DNA of 51,874 nt from Nocardioides stalactiti (GCF_014180715.1 NZ_JACEFC010000016.1:1-51874); one strand, 5' to 3'; shown: positions 26,236 through 34,883, counted from the stretch's first letter. Numbers and translations are program-made. Notes: generated by a model from the sequence alone, not told the origin.

Positions 26236-27633
26236 ATGAAGATGACGAAGCCGCGAACGGTCGATGCAGAGCAGGACCTGGCACTCTTGATGGACCGTCT
26301 GCGGGCGACCTACGCGAGCGGACGCACACGCGGCGCGGCGTGGCGAGCCGCGCAGCTCGAGGGGCTGATCCGCTTCCTCGAGGAGTGCGAGGCGGACATC
26401 GCGGAGGCGTTGGCGAGCGACCTGGGGCGCAACGACTTCGAGTCGTGGTTCGGTGACGTCGCGCCGCCGAAGGGGGACGCGGAGCTCGCCCTCAAGAACC
26501 TGAGGCGGTGGATGCGGCCCCGGCGGCGTCGAGTGCCCTTGACCCAGCTTCCGGCCAGCGCCCACATCCAGTACGAGCCGCTGGGCGTCGTCCTGGTGAT
26601 CGGACCGTGGAACTACCCGGTGAACCTCTCGTTGGGCCCGATGGTCGCTGCGCTCGCCGCCGGCAATTGCGTGGTGCTCAAGCCCTCGGAGGTCGCGCCC
26701 GCGACCTCGCGCCTGATGGCCGAGAAGCTCCCGGAGTACCTCGACTCCGACGCCGTGGTGGTCGTGGAGGGCGACGGTGTGGTCACGCAGGCCCTCCTCG
26801 CGCTCGGGTTCGACCACGCGTTCTTCACCGGAGGCACCGAGATCGGCCGCAAGATCATGGCGGGCGCGGCGAACACTCTCACGCCGGTCATCCTGGAGCT
26901 CGGCGGGAAGAGCCCTGCGATCGTCACGGCAGACTGCGACCTCGACGTCGTCGCCCGTCGGATCGCCTGGGTCAAGCTGATGAACTCGGGGCAGACCTGC
27001 ATCGCGCCCGACTACGTCCTGGTCGACGAGTCGGTGAAGGAGGCGCTGGTCGACAAGCTTCGTGCGACCTTCCGGCAGTTCACCGCGGAGGAGCCGCGCG
27101 GCAAGCGGATCGTCAACCAGCGCCAGTTCGACCGTCTGCGGTCCTACCTCGAGCAGACGAAGGGAGTCGCTGTCGAAGGGGGAGGGTTCGACGAGTCGGG
27201 CCTGATGATCGACCCGACGATCCTCGTCGACCCGGACCCTAGTGAGCCGTCGATGACGGAGGAGATCTTCGGACCGATCCTGCCAGTCGTCGGCTATCGC
27301 ACCCTCGACGAGGTCATCCGCTTCGTCAACAGCCGGCCCAAGCCGCTCGGGCTGTACGTGTTCGCGCGTGACCGGCGGGTCTCGACCCGTCTTGTCGACC
27401 AGATCCCTGCCGGTGGCGCCGTGGTCAACCACTGTGCGATCCACTACCTGATCCCGAGCCTGCCGTTCGGTGGCGTCGGAGCGAGCGGCATGGGCGCCTA
27501 CCACGGGGAGTGGGGCTTCCAGGCCCTCAGCCACCGCAAGTCGGTGGCGGTCAAGGGCTTCCGGCCGGACCTCGCCATCACCTACCCGCCGTACGGCGAT
27601 CGCGCGAAGGCGCTCATGCGCAAGCTGTTCTGA
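26236..27633 (+). CDS. Aldehyde dehydrogenase (class 3-like)
   Basis: A 465-residue ALDH. The ATG at 26236 has GGAGG 8 nt upstream. Cofactor region GPWNYPVNLSLGP, catalytic glutamate in LELGGKSP and nucleophile cysteine in SGQTCIAPDYV. The FFTGGTEIGRKI motif and the C-terminal basic tail fit the ALDH3/coniferyl-aldehyde type that uses NAD(P). It follows the P450 in the operon and probably oxidises the aldehyde made from the P450 product. Confidence 0.92.
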   Translation: MKMTKPRTVDAEQDLALLMDRLRATYASGRTRGAAWRAAQLEGLIRFLEECEADIAEALASDLGRNDFESWFGDVAPPKGDAELALKNLRRWMRPRRRRVPLTQLPASAHIQYEPLGVVLVIGPWNYPVNLSLGPMVAALAAGNCVVLKPSEVAPATSRLMAEKLPEYLDSDAVVVVEGDGVVTQALLALGFDHAFFTGGTEIGRKIMAGAANTLTPVILELGGKSPAIVTADCDLDVVARRIAWVKLMNSGQTCIAPDYVLVDESVKEALVDKLRATFRQFTAEEPRGKRIVNQRQFDRLRSYLEQTKGVAVEGGGFDESGLMIDPTILVDPDPSEPSMTEEIFGPILPVVGYRTLDEVIRFVNSRPKPLGLYVFARDRRVSTRLVDQIPAGGAVVNHCAIHYLIPSLPFGGVGASGMGAYHGEWGFQALSHRKSVAVKGFRPDLAITYPPYGDRAKALMRKLF

Positions 27634-27663
27634 GAGGGGTCCGTCGACGTCCGGCGCTGGGCG

Positions 27664-28227
27664 CTACTTCTTCCCCAGCAGCCGGGCGTCACCGAGGATG
27701 CGCTGCAGCGACCAGAGCAGATGTTCCCTGCTGTGCTCGGCGGAGATCATCTCGAAGCCGATCAGCGTGCTGAGGCCCCAGACGGTGAACTGCTCAGCCA
27801 GGTCGGGGCCGACGATCTCGGTCATCGCCTGGTGGACCACGTGATAGCGGCCGTCATCGACCTTCTGCTGGATGGCGCCCACTCCATCATCGACGCCGGC
27901 CCAGACCCTGATCGCAGCCTCGGTCCGGTGGAGGAGGTCGGAGCTCGCCTCGGCCAGGAGCGTGAGGCGCTCGACCGGGTCGGCCGCCCGCTGGGCGATC
28001 TCGACCGTCGTCACCGTCCGCTCGAGAAGCCAGGTGTCGAGGAGTGCTGTGGTGAAGTCCTGCCAGTTGTCGAACGAGTGGTAGAACGAGCCGGTCGTGA
28101 CACCGAGCTTCTTGCACAGGGGCGCGAGCTTCAGGCCGCCGTAGCCGTCGGTACCTAGGATCTCGTAGGCAGCGGCGAACCAGGACTCCCGCAACGCCTC
28201 GTTGCGTCGTGCCGGTTTCTCACTCAT
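27664..28227 (-). CDS. TetR-family transcriptional regulator (first of a divergent pair)
   Basis: A 187-residue regulator. Helix-turn-helix LAPLCKKLGVTTGSFYHSFDNWQDF; GGGAG lies before the ATG at 28227. It resembles its divergent neighbour (TTGSFY, HRTEAAIRVW versus HRTEAALRSW, both about 185 residues), so the pair arose by duplication. It is convergent with the aldehyde dehydrogenase. It is one of two candidates to read the type-A or type-B boxes of the cluster. Confidence 0.92.
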   Translation of the reverse strand: MSEKPARRNEALRESWFAAAYEILGTDGYGGLKLAPLCKKLGVTTGSFYHSFDNWQDFTTALLDTWLLERTVTTVEIAQRAADPVERLTLLAEASSDLLHRTEAAIRVWAGVDDGVGAIQQKVDDGRYHVVHQAMTEIVGPDLAEQFTVWGLSTLIGFEMISAEHSREHLLWSLQRILGDARLLGKK

Positions 28228-28260
28228 CCCGCTCCCTCGCTTCTCGAGCCACGGAGGGCC

Positions 28261-28280
28261 GGTAACGTAAGTTACCTTAC
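28261..28280. promoter_or_regulatory. Overlapping palindromes between the divergent TetR genes
   Basis: GGTAAC-gtaa-GTTACC (28261-28276) and GTAAG-ttac-CTTAC (28267-28280) are both perfect inverted repeats and overlap. The site lies in the 103-bp gap between the two regulators, so autoregulation is likely. The sequence differs from the type-A and type-B boxes. Confidence 0.6.
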
Positions 28281-28330
28281 TGAGGACGGGCGGCGCATCC
28301 TGCGCCTCATGGTTGTCGAGGGCGGTCGAC

Positions 28331-28879
28331 GTGGCGACAGGTTCGAAGGAGCGGTACTTCGAGGCCGCTATCGACCTCTTGGCCGACCGCGGACCGCGCT
28401 CGCTGACGCTGAACCGGTTGTGCGAGCAGGTCGGGCTGACGACGGGATCCTTCTACCGTCACTTCGCGAGCTGGGCAGCCTTCAAGGAGGCGCTGCTCGC
28501 CGACTGGCTGCGCCAGCGCACGCTGCTGCCCTTCGCGGCGGCGGGGGAGCGCCCTGACGCCTTCGAGGCTGTCAACGTCCTGATCGGCGACGCCTGCGAG
28601 CTCCCCCATCGGACCGAGGCTGCCCTTCGATCCTGGAGCCTGGCCGATCCGGACGTAGCTGCGGTACAGGCCACGATCGACCGGATCCGCGTCGATTCCA
28701 CCATGGACGCACTCGCCCGGTTGGGGGGAGACCCGACGCGGGCTCGCCACTTCGCCGTGATGAGCCAGTTCGTCCTCATCGGTTTCCAGCAGATGCGCTC
28801 TGAGGGTGATGTCGAGTACCTGCGCTGGGCCCTGTGTCGAGTCTTCGAGGAGTTCCTGGATCCTGGAAAACATAAGTAA
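28331..28879 (+). CDS. TetR-family transcriptional regulator (second of a divergent pair)
   Basis: About 182 residues from the GTG at 28331 (GAGGG 8 nt upstream); a TTG 18 bp earlier is the alternative. ATGSKERYFEAAIDLLADRG is followed by the helix-turn-helix LNRLCEQVGLTTGSFYRHF. It is a paralogue of the divergent TetR. Its stop codon lies inside a type-B box (28871-28886), which serves the next gene. Confidence 0.9.
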   Translation: MATGSKERYFEAAIDLLADRGPRSLTLNRLCEQVGLTTGSFYRHFASWAAFKEALLADWLRQRTLLPFAAAGERPDAFEAVNVLIGDACELPHRTEAALRSWSLADPDVAAVQATIDRIRVDSTMDALARLGGDPTRARHFAVMSQFVLIGFQQMRSEGDVEYLRWALCRVFEEFLDPGKHK

Positions 28880-28886
28880 ACTTATG
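28871..28886. promoter_or_regulatory. Type-B regulon box upstream of the SCP2 gene
   Basis: CATAAGTAAACTTATG is the best-conserved type-B box, 7 of 8 pairs symmetric. It overlaps the stop codon of the TetR gene (28877-28879). TATGCT at its right edge can act as a -10 for the SCP2 gene at 28940, in which case bound repressor would block RNA polymerase directly. Confidence 0.65.
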
Positions 28887-28895
28887 CTACCTTGA

Positions 28896-28920
28896 GAGCG
28901 GGCGCAGGGAGCGCCCGCTC
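28896..28920 (+). terminator. Perfect 10-bp hairpin in the SCP2 leader or TetR terminator
   Basis: GAGCGGGCGC (28896-28905), loop AGGGA, GCGCCCGCTC (28911-28920). It lies between the TetR stop and the SCP2 ribosome-binding site (GAGGAGGGG). If transcription starts from the box at 28871-28888, the hairpin would be at the very 5' end of the SCP2 mRNA. Otherwise it ends the TetR transcript. No U-tract follows. Confidence 0.55.
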
Positions 28921-28939
28921 GACCTCGAGGAGGGGCGGC

Positions 28940-29344
28940 ATGGCCTTCAAGGACGCGGACGAGGTCCGCCACTACATCGGCAGCGTCTTCCAGGCGGGCT
29001 TCGACGACCCCGAGATCGGGCCCAAGATGCAGGCGACGGGGATCGTCGTGAAGTTCGCCTTCACCGACCCCGACGCCGACTTGGTCGTCGACATGGCCAA
29101 GCAGGAGATCGGCGAGGGTGCCGGCATGGCGGAGCCGATCGCGATCATGCGGATGACCGCTGAGCTCGGCAGTGCCTACTGGCAGGGCAAGGTCAACCTC
29201 CCGATCGCCATGGCGCGCGGCAAGATCAAGGTCGACGGCAACGTCGCGAGCCTGCTCAAGCTCGCCCCGCTCGGCAAGAAGCTCTTCCCGAAGTACGTCG
29301 AGACCCTTCAGGCCGAGGGTCGCAGCGACCTCGTCGTCGCCTGA
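28940..29344 (+). CDS. SCP2 sterol-carrier-domain protein
   Basis: A 134-residue stand-alone SCP2-like protein, ATG at 28940 with GAGGAGGGG upstream. Sequence elements DLVVDMAKQEIGEG, AEPIAIMRMTAELGSAYWQGKVNLPIAMARGKIKVDGN and LLKLAPLGKKLFPKYVETL match the SCP2 fold, which binds lipids or lipid-CoA in a hydrophobic tunnel. There is no signal peptide. It probably carries or presents the hydrophobic substrate inside the cell. It stands alone behind a strong regulon box. Confidence 0.85.
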   Translation: MAFKDADEVRHYIGSVFQAGFDDPEIGPKMQATGIVVKFAFTDPDADLVVDMAKQEIGEGAGMAEPIAIMRMTAELGSAYWQGKVNLPIAMARGKIKVDGNVASLLKLAPLGKKLFPKYVETLQAEGRSDLVVA

Positions 29345-29370
29345 GTCGACAGCGCGCCCGTCAGGCGACG
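29335..29370. terminator. Bidirectional hairpin between SCP2 and MBL genes
   Basis: CGTCGCCTGA (29335-29344) and TCAGGCGACG (29361-29370) form a perfect 10-bp stem. Each arm contains the stop codon of one of the two convergent genes. Confidence 0.55.
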
Positions 29371-30356
29371 GCGTACCGGTCGATCCCGTCCTGGGCGGCG
29401 AGGACCAGTGCGCCGTCGTCGGCGAGGACGGTCAGGTGGGCGGCAGCCTCGAGCACGGCCGTCATCTGGTGCACCGTCTCCAGGTCGTGGAGCGACCGCT
29501 CGCGGCGGGTCCAGGTCATGCCGGCCGCTACTTCTTGAGCCGTCGATCGGCCCCGCGACACGAGGTCGCGGATCACCTCGAGACGCTCCTCGTGGTGCTG
29601 GATCAGCTCCGCTGCCCGGTCGGCGGCCGCGCCGCCCACCGCGCCGTGCGCCGGGAGCATCTGGTGCCGCGGCATCTCGGTGACGATCCGCAGCGAGCTC
29701 AGATAGCTCGTCAGCGAGCGCCGGTCGGGCTCGCGCTCGTAGGCGATCGACGGCGTGATCCGGGGCAGCACGTGGTCGCCCGTCAGGAGCAGGTGGTCCT
29801 CGGTCACCTCGAAGCACACGTGGCCGCGCGTGTGTCCGGGTGTGGCCACCGCCCGGATCGTCGTCCCGCCCAGGTCGATGACCTCGGCGTCGTCGATCCA
29901 TGCGGCGGGGACGTCGAAGTCCATCGCCGCCTCGTGCGGCTCGACCGGGATCGAGGCGACCTCGGTCGCCAGGAGGTCGGCGCCGGCCCGACGCAAGAGG
30001 TCGACCTGGCGCGGAAAGGCGCCGTCCAGCTCTCGCCACGCGTGGATGCTGTCGGCATCCTCGCGTCCGAGGTGCACCGGGATGCCGAGCTCGCCCTGCC
30101 AGGTGATGCCCTGGGTGTAGTGGTCCCAGTGGTGGTGCGTGGTCAGGATCCTCGAGATCGACCGGATGTCCACGCCCAGCAGGTCCAGTCCCTCGCACAG
30201 GGTGCGGTCCGTGTCGGGTGAGGACCAGCCGGGGTCGACCAGCACCGTCTCGTCGGCGCCGCGCACGACGTAGCAGTTCACGCTGGTCAGCCCGACGAGG
30301 GGGAGCGGCAGCTCGATGAGAGCGACGCGGTCGGTGATGTCGTGAGCGGTGACCAT
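29361..30356 (-). CDS. Metallo-beta-lactamase-fold hydrolase
   Basis: A 331-residue MBL protein. Metal motif THHHWDH near 71-77, further ligands in TPGHTRGHVCFE and LTGDHVLP. A helical C-terminal domain (QMLPAHGAVGGAA, HHEERLEVIRDL) matches the LACTB2/thioesterase-like group. No Shine-Dalgarno sequence precedes the ATG at 30356 (AATACCTC), so a leaderless message is possible. The type-A box at 30366 lies 10 bp upstream. Likely role: hydrolysis of a thioester or lactone. Confidence 0.85.
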   Translation of the reverse strand: MVTAHDITDRVALIELPLPLVGLTSVNCYVVRGADETVLVDPGWSSPDTDRTLCEGLDLLGVDIRSISRILTTHHHWDHYTQGITWQGELGIPVHLGREDADSIHAWRELDGAFPRQVDLLRRAGADLLATEVASIPVEPHEAAMDFDVPAAWIDDAEVIDLGGTTIRAVATPGHTRGHVCFEVTEDHLLLTGDHVLPRITPSIAYEREPDRRSLTSYLSSLRIVTEMPRHQMLPAHGAVGGAAADRAAELIQHHEERLEVIRDLVSRGRSTAQEVAAGMTWTRRERSLHDLETVHQMTAVLEAAAHLTVLADDGALVLAAQDGIDRYAVA

Positions 30357-30365
30357 GAGGTATTC

Positions 30366-30384
30366 TTAATCTAAATTAGAATCT
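30366..30384. promoter_or_regulatory. Type-A regulon box between MBL and SDR genes
   Basis: TTAATCT-AAATT-AGAATCT, with perfect inner palindrome TCTAA-a-TTAGA. TAGAAT at its right side is a good -10 for the plus-strand SDR; on the minus strand it lies at leaderless-promoter distance from the MBL start. Both directions could therefore be controlled by one bound protein. Confidence 0.6.
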
Positions 30385-30410
30385 GGTCGCAAGATGAGGA
30401 GAATCACGTC

Positions 30411-31274
30411 ATGGCTGGAGTAGAGGGTCGGGTCGTCGTCGTCACGGGCGCAGGAGGCGGTCTCGGCCGCGAGTACGCGTTGTTCCTGGCTAGCGTCGGC
30501 GCCAAGGTGGTCGTCAACGACCTCGGGGGCGCGCGCGACGGGAGCGGGGCCGGCTCCGCGATGGCCGACGACGTGGTCGCCGAGATCAAGGCGGCCGGTG
30601 GTGAGGCGGTGGCGAGCTACGACAGCGTCGCGACCGAGGAAGGCGCTGCGTCGATCGTGAGCACCGCTCTCGACACGTTCGGTGCCGTGCACGGCCTGGT
30701 CAACAACGCCGGGATCCTCCGCGACATGTCGTTCGCCAAGATGACCACCGAGTCGTGGGACCTGGTCCGTTCTGTCCACCTCGACGGCGGCTACTACCTG
30801 AGCAAGGCCGTGTGGCCGCACTTCCGCGAGCAGGGGTTCGGCCGCATCGTCATGGCGAGCTCGACCAGTGGACTGTTCGGCAACTTCGGGCAGGCCAACT
30901 ACGGCGCGATGAAGGCCGGCCTCGTCGGCCTCATGAACACCTTGAAGCTCGAAGGTGCCCGCGACAACATCCTCGTCAACGCGATCGCCCCGATGGCGGC
31001 CACGCGGATGACGGCCGACATCGCTCCTCAGGAGATGCTCGACAAGCTCCCGCCTTCCTTCGTCTCTCCGGTGGTCGGCTACCTGCTGACCGAGGAGAAC
31101 GCGGAGTCGGGATCGGTGTTCGTCGTCGGCGGCGGCCAGGTCTACCGGGTGGCCCAGTTCCAGAACGCCGGCGTCGTCTTTCCCGAGCCCCCCAGCCTCG
31201 GCGAGGTCGCCGAGCGGTGGGCCGACATCACCGACCTGTCGGACGTGAAGCTCGGGAAGAACCCGGTCGGTTAG
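30411..31274 (+). CDS. SDR, 3-hydroxyacyl-CoA dehydrogenase (MFE-2-like)
   Basis: A 287-residue SDR. TGAGGGLGREYALFLASVGAKVVVNDLGG at 12-40 is the hallmark of the dehydrogenase part of peroxisomal multifunctional enzyme 2 / 17-beta-HSD4. NNAGILRDMSF and YGAMKAGLVG complete the active site. It should oxidise a (3R)-hydroxyacyl-CoA with NAD. GAGGAGA lies upstream of the ATG. It stands alone behind the type-A box and is convergent with the phosphotransferase gene. It could pair with the MaoC-type hydratase at 34991, which together would equal MFE-2. Confidence 0.9.
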   Translation: MAGVEGRVVVVTGAGGGLGREYALFLASVGAKVVVNDLGGARDGSGAGSAMADDVVAEIKAAGGEAVASYDSVATEEGAASIVSTALDTFGAVHGLVNNAGILRDMSFAKMTTESWDLVRSVHLDGGYYLSKAVWPHFREQGFGRIVMASSTSGLFGNFGQANYGAMKAGLVGLMNTLKLEGARDNILVNAIAPMAATRMTADIAPQEMLDKLPPSFVSPVVGYLLTEENAESGSVFVVGGGQVYRVAQFQNAGVVFPEPPSLGEVAERWADITDLSDVKLGKNPVG

Positions 31275-31287
31275 AAAGCGAGCGACG

Positions 31288-31323
31288 CGCCACGCTCACC
31301 TCGCGAGGAGGTCGAGCGTGGCG
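31288..31323. terminator. Strong bidirectional hairpin between convergent genes
   Basis: CGCCACGCTC (31288-31297) pairs with GAGCGTGGCG (31314-31323). The stem continues inward as ACCTC/GAGGT with one bulged base and a 5-nt loop, about 15 pairs in all. It covers the 3' end of the minus-strand phosphotransferase gene. Confidence 0.65.
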
Positions 31324-32489
31324 TGGTCGCTGACGAAGGCCGCGATCCGCCTGATCGCGGCGAGCGTGTAGTCCCGGGGTTGGAGCTCCGGCTCGAACCG
31401 GGTCCCGCCGAGAGTGAACAGCCCGAATGCGAGGGCATGCAGCGGGTGGGTCCGGTAGGCGGTCCACGCCTCGTCGAACGACGGCCCGGTCCGCACGCCC
31501 CGCGACGCGAGCTGAGCGCAGTAGGTCCGCACCAGCTCCTCCTCCCAGGCACGCCGGTTCTCGGTCGCCAGGCAGCCCGCGAGGGCGTAGGAGAGGTCGA
31601 GCGCCCAGTGGCCCACGGCCACGCACTGCCAGTCGTAGAGGCCCATCTGCCCGTCCGGGTCGCGCAGCCAGTTGCCGAGGTGCAGGTCCTGGTGCAGCAA
31701 CGTCGGTGGGGCCTCCGCGTGCAGCTCCAACGAGCGCCGGAACGCGGGATAGAGCTCGTGGCGGCGACGGCCCAGGTCGTCGGCCATGACCGCGACGGCA
31801 CGGTCGAACCCGCGCATGGTCCGGCTCTCGAACCCGACGCGGCGGTCGAGGTCGGCCTGCCAGCGGTCGGCCCGCTTGAGCGCCGAGAGGTCGGTGCGGA
31901 AGCGAGGGCTGTCCCACATCGCTGCGTGGTACGACGCCAGCTGCTCGACGATCGCGTCCGCGTCCTCACGGGTGACGGTGTTGTCCATCGGAGCCGGGAA
32001 CGACCAGCCCGTGCTCGTGAGGTCCTCGAGGAGGACGAACGAGCGTCGGGTGCGTCGGTCGAAGCCTGCGTGGAAGGCCCGCGGGCTGCGCACGTCGAGG
32101 TCGCCGCGGATGCGGGTGTAGAAGACGGCCTCGCCCTCGGTGATGTCGGTCAGGCCGAGGAGGAGCCGGGAGAAGACCCCGGCCGCCGCTTTGCTGAACA
32201 GCTGGGTCGGCAGGCCGGCCTGTCGGCCGACCGCGTTGTACTCGACGCGGATCGCGCGACGTGACGAGGTGCCGTCCGACCCGCCGGTGATCTCCAGGGA
32301 GGTGACGGCGGCACCGGGCGTGCCCCCGCACAGGGCGGCGGTCAGCCACTCGGTCGTCAGGGCATCGGCCGTCGGCGGGACCTCGGCGAGGTCGCGGAGG
32401 GTGATCGCCGGACCGATCCGCTCGCGGGCGACGCCCCCGACGACGGCGCCGGCCATCGCCAGCATGGATGCCTTCTCGATCAACGACAT
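31296..32489 (-). CDS. Phosphotransferase (aminoglycoside-phosphotransferase/EcKinase-like) family protein
   Basis: A 397-residue kinase-fold protein. The ATG at 32489 has GGAG 7 nt upstream; the longer open frame overlaps the upstream dehydrogenase. Catalytic loop LLHQDLHLGNWLRD (HxDxxxxN) near 275 and YDWQCVAVGHWALDLSYAL as metal-binding region. Such proteins phosphorylate small-molecule hydroxyls; relatives cluster with lipid and steroid catabolic genes without known substrates. It is last of the minus-strand operon thiolase, acyl-CoA dehydrogenase, kinase, 83 bp after the dehydrogenase. Confidence 0.82.
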   Translation of the reverse strand: MSLIEKASMLAMAGAVVGGVARERIGPAITLRDLAEVPPTADALTTEWLTAALCGGTPGAAVTSLEITGGSDGTSSRRAIRVEYNAVGRQAGLPTQLFSKAAAGVFSRLLLGLTDITEGEAVFYTRIRGDLDVRSPRAFHAGFDRRTRRSFVLLEDLTSTGWSFPAPMDNTVTREDADAIVEQLASYHAAMWDSPRFRTDLSALKRADRWQADLDRRVGFESRTMRGFDRAVAVMADDLGRRRHELYPAFRRSLELHAEAPPTLLHQDLHLGNWLRDPDGQMGLYDWQCVAVGHWALDLSYALAGCLATENRRAWEEELVRTYCAQLASRGVRTGPSFDEAWTAYRTHPLHALAFGLFTLGGTRFEPELQPRDYTLAAIRRIAAFVSDHATLDLLAR

Positions 32490-32572
32490 GCGGTTCTCCA
32501 GGTTCGGTGAAGTGGATTCCCGCCCGGCCGCGCGGGGTGGTGCGCGGCCGGGCGGAAGCTCGTCGAAGGAGG

Positions 32573-33727
32573 TCAGCGGCCGGCGATGTCGCGGCCGATG
32601 ATCTCCTTCATGATCTCGGTCGTTCCGCCGTAGATCGTCTGGATCCGGGTGTCGACATAGGCCTTGCCGACGGCGTACTCCCGCATGAAGCCGTAGCCGC
32701 CGTGCAGCTGGAGGCAGCGGTCGACGACTCGTTTCATCAGCTCGCTCACGTACCACTTGCCCTTGGCTGCCTCGACCGGCGTGAGGTTCCCCGCGTTGAA
32801 GGCGACGACCGAGGCGTCGACGTAGGCCTGGGCGACGTCGAGCTCGGTCTCGATCTCCGCCAGCGTGAACCTCGTGGCCTGGAGGTCGACGAGACGCTTG
32901 CCGAACGCCGTCCGGTCCTTGAGGTAGTCGACCGTCTGCTCGTAGATCGCGCGCGCGGTGGTGATCGACTGGTTGGAGACACCGAGCCGTTCACGGGGGA
33001 GGTGGCTCATCAGGTAACGCAGGCCCTGGCCCTCCTCGCCGAGGAGGTTCTCCGCCGGCACCCGGGCGTCGGTGAAGTAGAGCTCGGAGGTGTCCTGTGC
33101 GGGGAGCCCGATCTTGTCGAGCTTGCGTCCGCGCTCGAAGCCCGGGGTGTCGTCGGCCTCGACCATCAGGAGGCTGAAGCCGTTGGAGCCACCTTCGGGA
33201 TCGGTGCGGACGGCCAGCACGATCAGGTCGGCCATGATCCCGCTGGAGATGAACGTCTTCTGTCCGTTGACGACGAAGTGGTCGCCGTCGCGACGCGCGG
33301 AGGTGCGCATCCCCTGAAGGTCGCTGCCGGTGCCGGGTTCCGTCATCGCGAGGGCGCCGATGAGCTCGCCGGAGGCGAATCCGGGGAGCCAACGCTTCTT
33401 CTGCTCCTCGTTGCCGCGCCCGAGGAGGTAGGCGAGGAACAGGTCGTCCTGCAGCCCCAGGGTGACGCCGAACGAGATGGCGTTGACCTTGCCGATCTCC
33501 TCGCCGACGACCATCCGGTAGCGGTAGTCGGTGACGCCGCTGCCGCCGTACTCCTCGGGGACCTGGAGGGCGTAAAGGCCCGCCTCGGCCGCAGCCTGGA
33601 ACACCTCCCGGGGGATCCAGCGCTCGTCGTCCCAGTCGTCCTTGTGGGGGACGACCTCGCGCGCGAGGAACTCACGGACGGTCTCGCGGTAGGCCTCGTG
33701 GTCGGCCTCGTAGAGGGTGCGCTCCAT
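32573..33727 (-). CDS. Acyl-CoA dehydrogenase
   Basis: A 384-residue flavoenzyme. LQVPEEYGGSGVTDY, FAD motifs AMTEPGTGSD and FISSGIMADL, substrate region IGLPAQDTSELYFTDARVP. The C-terminus reads QTIYGGTTEIMKEIIGRDIAGR: the medium-chain glutamate position is Gly (YGGT), so the catalytic base must be elsewhere, as in long-chain/isovaleryl types. It lies 4 bp after the thiolase stop in the same operon. Confidence 0.92.
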   Translation of the reverse strand: MERTLYEADHEAYRETVREFLAREVVPHKDDWDDERWIPREVFQAAAEAGLYALQVPEEYGGSGVTDYRYRMVVGEEIGKVNAISFGVTLGLQDDLFLAYLLGRGNEEQKKRWLPGFASGELIGALAMTEPGTGSDLQGMRTSARRDGDHFVVNGQKTFISSGIMADLIVLAVRTDPEGGSNGFSLLMVEADDTPGFERGRKLDKIGLPAQDTSELYFTDARVPAENLLGEEGQGLRYLMSHLPRERLGVSNQSITTARAIYEQTVDYLKDRTAFGKRLVDLQATRFTLAEIETELDVAQAYVDASVVAFNAGNLTPVEAAKGKWYVSELMKRVVDRCLQLHGGYGFMREYAVGKAYVDTRIQTIYGGTTEIMKEIIGRDIAGR

Positions 33728-33731
33728 CAGC

Positions 33732-34883
33732 TCAGATCCTCTCGATGATGGTGACGTTGGCCTGGCCGCCGCCCTCGCACATCGTTTGCAGGCCGTAGCG
33801 GCCGCCGGTGCGCTCGAGCTCGTGCAGCAGGGAGGTCATCAGGCGCGCGCCCGTGCAGCCGATCGGGTGGCCGAGGGCGATCGCGCCGCCGTTGGGGTTG
33901 ACCTTCGCGGGATCGGCGTTGAGCTCGATGTTCCAGGCGAGGACGACCGGGGCGAACGCCTCGTTGATCTCGACGACGTCGATGTCGTCGATGGTCAGGC
34001 CGACCTTCTTGAGAGCGTGCTGGGTGGCCGAGATCGGCGCGGACAGCATCATCACGGGGTCGTCGCCGCGGACGGAGAAGTGGTGGACCCGCGCCCGCGG
34101 CGTCAGGCCGTGCTGGTCGACCGCACGCTCGGAGGCGATGAGCAGCGCGGCGGCACCGTCGGAGATCTGCGAGGCCACGCCCGCGGTCAGGACGCCGTCG
34201 GGGACGAGGGTCTGAAGACCGGACATCTTCTCGCGGGTCGTGTCGCGTCGCGGGCCCTCGTCGGTGGAGATGCCCGCGATCGGCGTGATCTCGCGCTCGA
34301 AGTAGCCGGCGTCGATCGCAGCGATCGCCCGCTGGTGGCTCTGGTAGGCCCACGCCTCGCAGTCGTCACGGGTCAGCTTCCAGTGCGCAGCCATCATCTC
34401 GGCGCCGCGGAACTGGGAGATCTCCTGGTCGCCGAAGCGCGCCTGCCATCCCTCGCATCCCGACCACGGGTCGACGGAGCCGAACGGCTCGCCGGCGCCG
34501 AACGCGCTCAGGATCGGGAACTGGCTCATCTTCTGCACGCCGCCGGCGACGACCAGGTCCTGGGCTCCGCTCATCACGCCCATCGCCGCGAAGCTGACCG
34601 CCTGCTGCGCGGAGCCGCACTGGCGGTCGATCGTGACGCCCGGGACGGACTCGGGGTACCCCGCGGCCAGGGCAGCCGTACGCGCGATGTCGCCCGCCTG
34701 GGCGCCGATGTTGTCGAGGCATCCCAGCACGACGTCGTCGATCGCTGCGGCGTCGATCCCCGACCGGGAGACGAGCTCGCGGAGCGTGTGGGCCGCCAGG
34801 TCGGCGGGATGGACGCCGGCCAGGCCACCGTTGCGGCGGCCTACGGGCGTACGGACAGCGTCGACGATGTACGCCTCGGGCAT
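33732..34883 (-). CDS. Thiolase (acetyl-CoA C-acyltransferase)
   Basis: A 383-residue thiolase. Active-site cysteine in VTIDRQCGSAQQAV, histidine in GGAIALGHPIGCTGAR and second cysteine in QTMCEGGGQANVTI. AGGAGG lies 6 nt before the ATG. It should cleave a 3-ketoacyl-CoA with CoA. It is the first gene of the minus-strand operon and divergent from MaoC at 34991 across the type-A box at 34952. Confidence 0.93.
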   Translation of the reverse strand: MPEAYIVDAVRTPVGRRNGGLAGVHPADLAAHTLRELVSRSGIDAAAIDDVVLGCLDNIGAQAGDIARTAALAAGYPESVPGVTIDRQCGSAQQAVSFAAMGVMSGAQDLVVAGGVQKMSQFPILSAFGAGEPFGSVDPWSGCEGWQARFGDQEISQFRGAEMMAAHWKLTRDDCEAWAYQSHQRAIAAIDAGYFEREITPIAGISTDEGPRRDTTREKMSGLQTLVPDGVLTAGVASQISDGAAALLIASERAVDQHGLTPRARVHHFSVRGDDPVMMLSAPISATQHALKKVGLTIDDIDVVEINEAFAPVVLAWNIELNADPAKVNPNGGAIALGHPIGCTGARLMTSLLHELERTGGRYGLQTMCEGGGQANVTIIERI

